Shown here in pieces: positions 1-4,994 of a stretch of 8,535 bases of DNA. The notes beneath the pieces are model-generated. The model was not told where the DNA came from and did not search any database. It worked only from the letters and a program-made list of their open reading frames with translations. Source of the stretch: Desulfobacterales bacterium (lineage in GTDB: Bacteria > Desulfobacterota > Desulfobacteria > Desulfobacterales > DAOWNP01); the NCBI GenBank assembly GCA_030149595.1, contig JASFBI010000052.1, positions 1-8,535 of the forward strand. The letters are read 5' to 3'. Made by a program: the position numbers and the translations under genes. The number at the start of each line of letters is the position of its first letter. The stretch's first letter is position 1.

Positions 1-57
1 TTTAAACCACACTATTATCAGGCAATCAGACTTCCACAAAGATATATTTACAAATAA
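1..57 (+). CDS. possible C-terminal end of an upstream gene (partial)
   Basis: The first frame is open from the window edge to a TAA at 55-57 and would encode an 18-residue tail, FKPHYYQAIRLPQRYIYK. The composition (aromatic and basic residues, no low-complexity run) is compatible with a real C-terminus, and the AT-rich dyad region starts straight after the stop. The fragment is too short to identify, and an open frame of 18 codons can occur by chance. Sequence to the left of the window would decide it. Confidence 0.3.
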   Translation, partial: FKPHYYQAIRLPQRYIYK

Positions 58-99
58 AATGTATATTTCCTATTGTAAACATACATTTCTTATGTTAAC

Positions 100-129
100 T
101 TGTTACTTAGGATAAACATTGTTTACTAT
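100..129 (+). promoter_or_regulatory. candidate sigma-70 promoter upstream of mini-ORF and secreted-protein gene
   Basis: TTGTTA (100-105) and TACTAT (124-129) are separated by 18 bp and resemble -35 and -10 hexamers. The -10 lies inside one arm (114-130) of the 17-bp inverted repeat described separately, so a protein binding that arm would cover the promoter. AT-rich DNA gives many such matches, so this is only a candidate. Confidence 0.3.
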
Positions 130-270
130 GATCAACCGAAATTAAACTTTTTATGGAGGTTAAAATGAAACACCAGTCTCTAAAAATAGTATTTGCAAAT
201 AAAACCATTGTTTCTCTTGCAAATAGTATTTTACTATGTTAATTTGCATTTTACATAGTAAACAGTGTTT
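114..270. repeat. operator-like dyads: 17-bp inverted repeat plus a third half-site
   Basis: AAACATTGTTTACTATG (114-130) is matched at 16 of 17 positions by the reverse complement of 254-270. The inner 9-mer TTTACTATG occurs again at 230-238 and forms a perfect 9-bp hairpin with CATAGTAAA at 254-262 (15-nt loop). A weaker dyad, GTAAACAT with ATGTTAAC, lies at 75-98, and AAATAGTATTT is directly repeated at 184-194 and 221-231. The arrangement of repeated half-sites ahead of the secreted-protein gene fits a transcription-factor operator array or RNA hairpins in its leader. No regulator is encoded in the window. Confidence 0.55.
165..242 (+). CDS. possible 25-aa leader peptide or gene remnant
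   Basis: An ATG at 165 is preceded by a strong ribosome-binding site (GGAGG, 155-159, 5 nt spacing) and opens a frame that stops at 240-242. The product is 25 residues, starting MKHQSLKIVFANK and ending in a hydrophobic stretch and a cysteine. Its upstream context (141-170) closely resembles that of the secreted-protein gene at 289-324: both have ATTAAACTT, a T-run, a GGAGGT box and ATGAAA, so the translation-initiation region looks duplicated. It could be a translated leader peptide, or the start of a decayed or deleted second copy of the neighbouring gene. The peptide resembles nothing I recognise. The last codons overlap the hairpin arm at 230-238, which would allow translation to affect folding. 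Confidence 0.35.
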   Translation: MKHQSLKIVFANKTIVSLANSILLC

Positions 271-318
271 TGTTTTAACAGGTAGTATATTAAACTTAAT
301 TTTTTACGGAGGTACAAA

Positions 319-783
319 ATGAAAAAAGCCCTTATTATTGCAATTACTTTACTGCTTATCCCTTATGCTGCATTTGCTGAAATGACAACCCTGGAAAACA
401 GTGAAATGAATTCCATAACCGGCCAGATTGGAGCCACAGTTTCTATTGCAGGCGGAGATCTTGATATGGATGCCAATGCCAGCGGCAGCCTTTCAGCTAT
501 CCTTGGAATAATAGATGCTGCAGGTGATGCAAGTGTTGCTATAACAAATGGTTCTGCAGGTGAAGCAGGACAATATATTAATGTTGAATTTTTACCTGGT
601 ACAACAGATCCTATTTCAGGCAGCAGTAATCTTATTGAAGCTAAAATGGATTTAGGTGGAATAAACGTGGCAGGCGGAATAACCAATGCTGATATAAGCT
701 TAGTTGGCATATCTGCTGTTACTGGCAGCTTAACAGGCGGACTCTCCCTGAACAGATGTATTGCTACTGCAAATATTCACTAA
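319..783 (+). CDS. small secreted glycine/alanine-rich surface protein, DUF6160-like
   Basis: This encodes a 154-residue exported protein. Residues 1-20 are a classical signal peptide: a KK n-region, a hydrophobic core of about 14 residues and an AFA cleavage site before Glu21. The mature N-terminus, with EMTTLENSEMNSITGQIG at about 21-38, has the pattern 'hydrophobic-x-x-L-x-x-x-E-M-x-x-[IV]-[ST]-G-Q-x-G'. I associate this with short secreted proteins of the DUF6160/FilF-like type found in proteobacteria and often linked to pili or the outer surface; that link is from memory. The rest is rich in Gly, Ala, Ser, Ile and Val, in alternating patterns typical of beta-sheet surface proteins, with no catalytic motif. 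The single Cys is near the C-terminus. The start is supported by GGAGG at 308-312. A dyad-rich leader precedes the gene and a terminator-like hairpin follows it, so it is probably monocistronic. The codons look more G+C rich than the flanking DNA. Exact role unknown. Confidence 0.75.
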   Translation: MKKALIIAITLLLIPYAAFAEMTTLENSEMNSITGQIGATVSIAGGDLDMDANASGSLSAILGIIDAAGDASVAITNGSAGEAGQYINVEFLPGTTDPISGSSNLIEAKMDLGGINVAGGITNADISLVGISAVTGSLTGGLSLNRCIATANIH

Positions 784-797
784 GATAATTACTTTAA

Positions 798-837
798 ATT
801 CCGAACCTCTCTAAACATTAACAGAAAGGTTCGGAAT
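798..837 (+). terminator. hairpin after the secreted-protein gene, possible terminator
   Basis: ATTCCGAACCT (798-808) and AGGTTCGGAAT (827-837) form a perfect 11-bp stem with an 18-nt loop, 15 nt after the stop codon. No U-run follows, so it is not a standard intrinsic terminator. It may instead stabilise the 3' end or belong to the repeat cluster that continues to 979, because part of its right arm (TCGGAATACA, 831-840) recurs at 897-906. Confidence 0.5.
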
Positions 838-979
838 ACAGGCTGTTACAAAACACTACTTTGTCTAATTTCTGCGTTAAAAAATAAAATTAATCCTCGG
901 AATACAACAGAGCAACCTGCAGTTAAATTGATTTTTTTGCCTTGAACTTGAAAAAATTTTCATTCTGTAACAACCTGTA
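837..979. repeat. 143-bp segment bounded by a 14-bp inverted repeat
   Basis: TACAGGCTGTTACA (837-850) matches the reverse complement of TGTAACAACCTGTA (966-979) at 13 of 14 positions. Inside, TCGGAATACA is directly repeated at 831-840 and 897-906. The right end (940-976) is a 37-bp sequence with a second copy at 7045-7081. The core word ACAGGCTGTTA recurs at 4915-4925. Terminal inverted repeats on a short non-coding AT-rich segment suggest a MITE-like element, but I see no clear target-site duplication. Confidence 0.45.
940..976. repeat. 37-bp dispersed repeat, copy A
   Basis: This 37-bp stretch matches 7045-7081 in the same orientation at 33 of 37 positions without gaps, including the 12-bp word ATTCTGTAACA-(A/T)-CCT at its right side (one variable base). 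Both copies are intergenic. At this site the right part also forms one arm of the 837-979 inverted repeat; at the other site it forms one arm of a 10-bp hairpin. Confidence 0.65.
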
Positions 980-1090
980 CAAACAATTCTTTTAAATATT
1001 TTTCCTCATTTATTTTCTCTGAACAAATATGTATTTTTTTTAAAAAATAAAATATCTATTGAAATAATCATAAATATAATTCAGTATAGC

Positions 1091-1200
1091 GCCTGTAAGT
1101 ATTTATACTTATAATTTTCTAAGTAGCTAAATTTTTTTCCCGATAATTTAGAGTTACTTATAGGATTAGGTCTCAGCCATGGCTGCTATGAACGCTATTT
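1091..1200 (+). ncRNA. candidate structured RNA/repeat element, copy 1
   Basis: Three hairpins lie in a row. The first is TAAGTAT/ATACTTA (1096-1102/1105-1111). The second is CTAAATT/AATTTAG (1127-1133/1145-1151), with a loop containing CCCGAT. The third is CAGCC/GGCTG, within the perfect palindrome CAGCCATGGCTG at 1174-1185. An inverted copy lies at 4774-4925: the 33 nt at 1119-1151 match the reverse complement of 4834-4867 with two substitutions and one indel. AGGATT, AGCC/GGCT and GCTATT follow in the same order and similar spacing in both. The outer pair of the last stem differs in a compensating way (C-G here, A-T there). An ATG follows GGCT by 28 nt and opens a 27-codon frame (1213-1296, starting MADLSATTKIETL). 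It matches no riboswitch consensus I know. Confidence 0.45.
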
Positions 1201-1213
1201 TATATAACATACA

Positions 1214-1330
1214 TGGCAGACTTATCTGCCACAACAAAAATAGAAACTCTCATGATTACGGTTTGTTGGACAGAGTTTCATATAAAAAGAACGTAAAAGT
1301 AATATGTATCTTTTATTATTTGTTGTGGCA
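1214..1330 (+). other. nested inverted repeats able to form a three-way junction or alternative hairpins
   Basis: A 12-bp perfect outer stem, TGCCACAACAAA (1227-1238) with TTTGTTGTGGCA (1319-1330), encloses two stems: GAAACTCT/AGAGTTTC (1243-1250/1272-1279) and TAAAAG/CTTTTA (1294-1299/1310-1315). The left arm of the outer stem is also part of a separate 7-bp hairpin, TGGCAGA-CTTA-TCTGCCA (1214-1231), so the two folds exclude each other. A third option pairs CAACAAA (1232-1238) with TTTGTTG (1262-1268). The block lies 93-209 nt upstream of the YkgJ-family gene. It may be a 5'-leader RNA or a remnant of a repeat element. Confidence 0.4.
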
Positions 1331-1422
1331 AAGTATAGATCGGCCTTATGGACGTTGGTTAAGATTTAAACATAAAGAATATTATTTAAAGGTTTAAAAG
1401 TATTTAAGGAGTTAATTTTTAT

Positions 1423-2199
1423 ATGACATCTTCAGATAAAGAAGCATGTATAGATCCTGTTAAGTATGATCTTAACAGCCATTTTAAATTCAAATGCCAT
1501 AAAGATATCAGCTGTTTTACAAAATGCTGCAGGGGAATAAATATTATACTGACCCCTTATGATATTATAAGATTAAAAAACTGTCTGGATCTCTCTTCAG
1601 AAGAGTTTTTAGCAATATACACTACCCCGCAGATTCTTGAAAAGACAGATCTTCCCGTTGTTACCCTTAAACTTTTAGATGACGAGTTAACATCATGCCC
1701 CTTTGTCAGAGATGAAGGATGTCTTGTTTATAAAGACAGACCTACTACATGCCGTTATTATCCTTTGGGGGTAACTACACTTTCCCACCAAGAAGGTTCA
1801 GATGGAAAGGATTTTTACTTTTTTGTAAAAGAACCTCACTGTCAAGGGTTTGAAGAAGAAAAAGAGTGGACAATAAAAGAATGGCGGCATGACCAGGGAG
1901 TTGATATACACGATGAAATTAATGCTGAATGGACAGGGTTTTTAGTAAGGAAAAGATCTTTTCCTGTCAATATAAAACTGACAGAAAAGAGTAAAGAGAT
2001 GTTTTTTATGGCAAGTTATAATATTGATAAATTTAAAAAATTCATTTTTGAGAGTTCATTTCTTACAAAATATAAATTAGACGAAAAAATGATTGAAAAA
2101 ATCAAGTCTGATGAGATTGAGTTATTGAAATTTGCCCTTGAATGGCTCAAATTCGTATTTTATCAAACAGGCAAGAAGTTTCAGGCGGAACAAAAATAA
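1423..2199 (+). CDS. YkgJ-family cysteine-cluster protein (CxxxCC, putative metal-binding)
   Basis: This 258-residue protein has the cysteine pattern of the YkgJ/CxxxCC family, proposed to bind zinc or an iron-sulfur centre. The N-terminal cluster is Cys25, Cys31, Cys35 and Cys36 (CHKDISCFTKCC), followed by the family's 'tPyDiirlk' segment at 44-52. Further on are Cys92, Cys100 (SCPFVRDEGCLVY) and Cys110 in RPTTCRYYPLG, then Cys140. This spacing is typical of the family's core of about 110-140 residues. The C-terminal half (about 170-258) is charged, probably helical and not recognised. AAGGAG (1406-1411) lies 11 nt before the ATG, a rather long spacing. The gene is 42 nt upstream of asd on the same strand and probably cotranscribed with it. 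No signal peptide or membrane segment is visible, so it is probably cytoplasmic. Biochemical function is not established for the family. Confidence 0.85.
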   Translation: MTSSDKEACIDPVKYDLNSHFKFKCHKDISCFTKCCRGINIILTPYDIIRLKNCLDLSSEEFLAIYTTPQILEKTDLPVVTLKLLDDELTSCPFVRDEGCLVYKDRPTTCRYYPLGVTTLSHQEGSDGKDFYFFVKEPHCQGFEEEKEWTIKEWRHDQGVDIHDEINAEWTGFLVRKRSFPVNIKLTEKSKEMFFMASYNIDKFKKFIFESSFLTKYKLDEKMIEKIKSDEIELLKFALEWLKFVFYQTGKKFQAEQK

Positions 2200-2241
2200 T
2201 TATGCTGTTTGCATCTCTTGAAAATTGCAAGGAATAAAAAA

Positions 2242-3363
2242 ATGTTAAAAACAGGCTTTATTGGCTGGCGGGGTATGGTAGGATCTGTTCTTATGGACAG
2301 AATGAAGGAAGAGAATGATTTCTACGAATTTGAACCTTTGTTTTTCACAACATCCCAAACAGGCAAAAAAGCCCCTGACATAGGTATTGACACACCTGTT
2401 CTACAGGATGCCTTTGATATTTTTAAACTTTCCCGAATGGATATTATTGTTACCTGCCAGGGAAGCAGCTACACAGAAAAGGTCCTTCCTGATTTAAGAA
2501 AAAAGGGGTGGAATGGTTTTTGGATAGATGCTGCTTCAAAAATGCGCATGGATAAAGAGAGTATTATTGTATTAGATCCTGTAAACCGTGAAGTTATAGA
2601 TAAAGCTATTAGTTGTGGAATTAAAAATTTTATCGGAGGCAACTGCACAGTAAGTCTTATGCTTATGGCAGTTGGCACACTTTTAAAAAAAGGATTAGTT
2701 GACTGGATAACATCTATTACCTATCAGTCAGCATCAGGTGCAGGTGCAAAAAACATGCGCGAACTTTTATCACAGATGAACTATGTGGGAGAGAAGTTAA
2801 AAGAGCTTGTTGATGATCCCCAGACTCCAATACTTGCAATTGATAAAAAAGTTACTGAAACCATATTATCCCCTGCTTTTCCTGTAAAAAATTTCCCAGC
2901 TCCCCTTGCCGGAAGTGCCATTCCTTTTATAGACAAACTTATGGATTCAGGTCAGACAAAAGAGGAGTGGAAGGGGTGTGCTGAAACCAACAAAATTTTA
3001 CAGACAAAAAATCCTATTCCCATAGACGGAATATGTGTCCGTATTGGTGCCATGAGATGTCACAGCCAGGCATTAACAATTAAACTCAATGAAAATCTTG
3101 CTTTAGATGAAATCTGTAAAATGATAGAAGAGTCCAATGAGTGGGTAAAAATTATTCCAAACACACCTGAAGATACAGCAAAATATCTTACACCTGCTGC
3201 TGTAGCAGGAAAGCTGGATATTGCACTGGGACGAATCAGAAAGCTCAACATAGGCCCCAAATATTTGTCTGCTTTTACAGTAGGAGACCAGCTTTTATGG
3301 GGAGCAGCAGAACCAATCAGAAGGATTCTTAAAATCATAGTCTCAAATGAATCAATATCTTAA
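2242..3363 (+). CDS. asd: aspartate-semialdehyde dehydrogenase
   Basis: Asd catalyses NADPH-dependent reduction of L-aspartyl-4-phosphate to aspartate-4-semialdehyde, the branch point for lysine/diaminopimelate, threonine and methionine. The 373-residue product is close to the length of the E. coli enzyme. The N-terminal nucleotide-binding loop is GFIGWRGMVGS (5-15). The catalytic Cys135 lies in GGNCTVSLM, Gln162 in TYQSASGAGA, and Arg267 and His274 in RIGAMRCHSQA. These are the positions I recall for the E. coli catalytic residues, so this is the Gram-negative-type Asd and looks active. I chose the ATG at 2242 because AAGGAA lies 7 nt upstream and the protein then begins as the family does. 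The frame continues upstream to a TTG at 2209, but that would add an unrelated 11-residue extension. It follows the YkgJ-family gene by 42 nt and converges with the radical SAM gene. Confidence 0.96.
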   Translation: MLKTGFIGWRGMVGSVLMDRMKEENDFYEFEPLFFTTSQTGKKAPDIGIDTPVLQDAFDIFKLSRMDIIVTCQGSSYTEKVLPDLRKKGWNGFWIDAASKMRMDKESIIVLDPVNREVIDKAISCGIKNFIGGNCTVSLMLMAVGTLLKKGLVDWITSITYQSASGAGAKNMRELLSQMNYVGEKLKELVDDPQTPILAIDKKVTETILSPAFPVKNFPAPLAGSAIPFIDKLMDSGQTKEEWKGCAETNKILQTKNPIPIDGICVRIGAMRCHSQALTIKLNENLALDEICKMIEESNEWVKIIPNTPEDTAKYLTPAAVAGKLDIALGRIRKLNIGPKYLSAFTVGDQLLWGAAEPIRRILKIIVSNESIS

Positions 3364-3423
3364 AATATACATTGTGAAAAGGATATCCCTGTAATTTTCC
3401 TTTGGCAATAATTTAAAAAAGCA

Positions 3424-3469
3424 AAAAAACTAAGTAACCATTTATCAGCAGCCCGCTGGGAAATGGTTA
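3424..3469 (-). terminator. intrinsic terminator overlapping the radical SAM stop codon
   Basis: Read on the - strand, TAACCATTT and AAATGGTTA form a perfect 9-bp stem (3461-3469/3435-3443) around a 17-nt loop that can itself pair CAGC with GCTG. Seven T residues follow about 5 nt later (3423-3429). The stem begins inside the last codons and the stop codon (3445-3447) lies in the loop. On the + strand there is no T-run, so it serves mainly the - strand gene. Confidence 0.6.
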
Positions 3470-4773
3470 TTATCCTGGCACTTTTTCAAATAAAACAACA
3501 TTTCATCATCAAACCCTGTAAGATTAATACAAAAATCTGTGGCATCCCCTAATGATTTTATATATTTTTCAGTATCTTGTATTAATAATTTACTGTGCAT
3601 ATACAGATCTGTTCCAGGATATGGTGTTGCAAAAAAAGATGTACAATCTATTTCCATTTCCTTTTTAAACTCAATACTTTCACAAATTGTATCAACCGTT
3701 TCACCTGGATAACCAAAGATAAAAGTAGTATTGGGATATATTCCCGAAGCTCTGGTATTTTTAATCGCCTCTTTTGCCTGTTTAACCGATGCTTTTTTAT
3801 TCATCAAGTCAAGAATTTTCTGACTTCCAGACTCAATCCCATAACCAATCCAGACACAACCTGTTTCAGCCATTTTGCTAAGAATTTCAGGTTTTGCACT
3901 TGTAACTCTGCCATGACAGCCCCATGTTAAATCCCAGTTTTTAGCTTTTAAAAGACTGCAAAACTCCAAAAGCCTTTTTTCCGATGCCATCATATTATCA
4001 TCTACAAAACCAATAAAACCCACATCATATTTATTTATAAGTATATCAATTTCATCAATAATATTTTGAGCTGAACGAAAACGATAGCTTGATTTTCCAA
4101 AAAGATGATAGCAGTAATTACATGAAAAAGGGCACCCCCTGCTTGAGATGATATTCATACTTTTTGTAATCTTCACATTTTTTTTGAATCCAGATGAATT
4201 ATTTGCAGCATCCCCCCATACAGCATTTTCAAGATAAATATCCATGGGCAGAAGATCCCATGCAGGAAATGGCAAATCATCGAGTTTTTTTACATTGTCT
4301 CTTGTACTGTTTGCGATAATATCACCACTGCTATCTCTAAACCAGGCACCTGCAATACCTTTCAATGGGTTTCCGTTTTCAAGTGCAAAAAGAAGCTCAG
4401 ACATGGTTTTTTCACCTTCTCCAACAACAGCAATATCAGCTTCTGTATTTTTGAAAAGAAATTTTGGCATTGAAGTTGCCAGTCCTCCTCCTGAAATAAC
4501 AGGAGCCTTTGGATTTATTATTTTAAGCTCAGGAATCAGCCACTCCTGAAATAAAAAAGTTGTAATCAACCCGGATATACCTGAAACATCCCATTTTTTT
4601 AATCGAAGAACACCAAGCATTTCCTCCTTTGACAATCTTAACGCATTAATATCAAAAATTTCCACATCATGCCCGTCTTTCCGAAGTATTGATGCAATTA
4701 CAGCAAGCCCATAGGGAATACAGTTTGGTTTTGCATTCAATCGAATCGGTGAATTTATCAATAATATTTTCAT
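3445..4773 (-). CDS. B12-binding-domain radical SAM protein
   Basis: This 442-residue protein has the two-domain layout of cobalamin-dependent (class B) radical SAM proteins. Residues 1-155 resemble a B12-binding Rossmann domain: MKILLINSP start, 'YGLAVIASILRKDGHDVEIFD' type segment, SGGGLAT at 94-100 and VVGEGEKT at 117-123. Residues 205-400 are the radical SAM TIM barrel, with the cluster ligands Cys214, Cys218 and Cys221 in SSRGCPFSCNYCYH, FVDDN at 256-260, GIESGSQKIL at 312-321 and FGYPGET at 353-359. The domain lacks an obvious DxHxxG cobalamin-ligand motif, as is common in this group, so B12 binding is not assured. Substrate is unknown; relatives act in methylation, lipid or hopanoid modification and cofactor synthesis. 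The ribosome-binding site is weak (AAGCAAG about 6 nt before the ATG). It follows the glycosyltransferase gene by 221 nt containing a structured element and ends in its own terminator. Confidence 0.88.
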   Translation of the reverse strand: MKILLINSPIRLNAKPNCIPYGLAVIASILRKDGHDVEIFDINALRLSKEEMLGVLRLKKWDVSGISGLITTFLFQEWLIPELKIINPKAPVISGGGLATSMPKFLFKNTEADIAVVGEGEKTMSELLFALENGNPLKGIAGAWFRDSSGDIIANSTRDNVKKLDDLPFPAWDLLPMDIYLENAVWGDAANNSSGFKKNVKITKSMNIISSRGCPFSCNYCYHLFGKSSYRFRSAQNIIDEIDILINKYDVGFIGFVDDNMMASEKRLLEFCSLLKAKNWDLTWGCHGRVTSAKPEILSKMAETGCVWIGYGIESGSQKILDLMNKKASVKQAKEAIKNTRASGIYPNTTFIFGYPGETVDTICESIEFKKEMEIDCTSFFATPYPGTDLYMHSKLLIQDTEKYIKSLGDATDFCINLTGFDDEMLFYLKKCQDNNHFPAGC

Positions 4774-4925
4774 ATTTTACTTGCTTTAATAGCATTTCCC
4801 TAAAGCCACGGCTTTGACCAATCCTCTGAGCAACTAAATTATCGGGGAAAATAATTTAGTTACTTAGAAGAAGATTTTAATTATCTATCCACGGATAATG
4901 GATACCTGATTTTAACAGGCTGTTA
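4774..4925 (-). ncRNA. candidate structured leader RNA/repeat element, copy 2
   Basis: In the - strand reading towards the radical SAM gene, this segment carries four hairpins. CCTG/CAGG is at 4905-4908/4916-4919 and TATCCA/TGGATA at 4886-4891/4899-4904. A perfect 11-bp stem AACTAAATTAT/ATAATTTAGTT lies at 4832-4842/4851-4861, with an 8-nt loop reading TTTCCCCG. AAAGCC/GGCTTT is at 4802-4807/4810-4815. The radical SAM ATG lies 30 nt after GGCT. The order, the loop CCC(C)GAT, AGGATT and GCTATT are shared with the copy at 1091-1200. ACAGGCTGTTA at 4915-4925 links it to the repeat at 837-850. It may act as a cis-regulatory leader or be a dispersed repeat that inserted twice in the same orientation relative to the next ATG. 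Confidence 0.45.
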
Positions 4926-4994
4926 ATATTGAAAACCAATTTTTTTTTGGATAGTTGTGTAGATGTTTCAGATATAAAAGATTTTATATATCTA

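Larger units (their letters stand above)
784..1422. other. long intergenic region without a convincing gene
   Basis: I see no convincing protein gene in these roughly 640 bases. They hold, in order, the hairpin at 798-837, a repeat cluster bounded by a 14-bp inverted repeat (837-979), a very AT-rich stretch (980-1090), a candidate structured RNA element (1091-1200) and a block of nested inverted repeats (1214-1330). A 72-codon open frame starting at the ATG inside the palindrome at 1174-1185 is judged spurious: no ribosome-binding site, odd composition, and it overlaps the structured block. A 27-codon frame at 1213-1296 is noted with the structured element. Confidence 0.6.

Noticed and set aside
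363..710. 115-codon open frame antisense to the secreted-protein gene
   Set aside because: The + strand frame has a signal peptide, a strong ribosome-binding site and a family motif; the antisense frame has none of these and is a shadow.
722..790. Frameshift at the end of the secreted-protein gene
   Set aside because: The C-terminal residues look slightly different in composition, but the alternating pattern continues to the stop and no other frame offers a better continuation.
1179..1397. 72-codon open frame on the + strand
   Set aside because: It starts inside a 12-bp palindrome, has no ribosome-binding site, has unusual composition and overlaps the nested inverted repeats; the structured-RNA reading explains the region better.
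2209..2241. Alternative TTG start for asd, 11 codons upstream
   Set aside because: It lacks a ribosome-binding site and adds residues absent from the family; the ATG at 2242 has AAGGAA at proper spacing and gives the catalytic residues the expected numbering.
4774..4925. Known riboswitch class (c-di-GMP-I, cobalamin, SAM or ykkC) upstream of the radical SAM gene
   Set aside because: The AAAGCC word and hairpins first suggested a GEMM-type switch, but the GNRA loop/receptor arrangement and downstream conserved words are missing, and no B12-box is visible.
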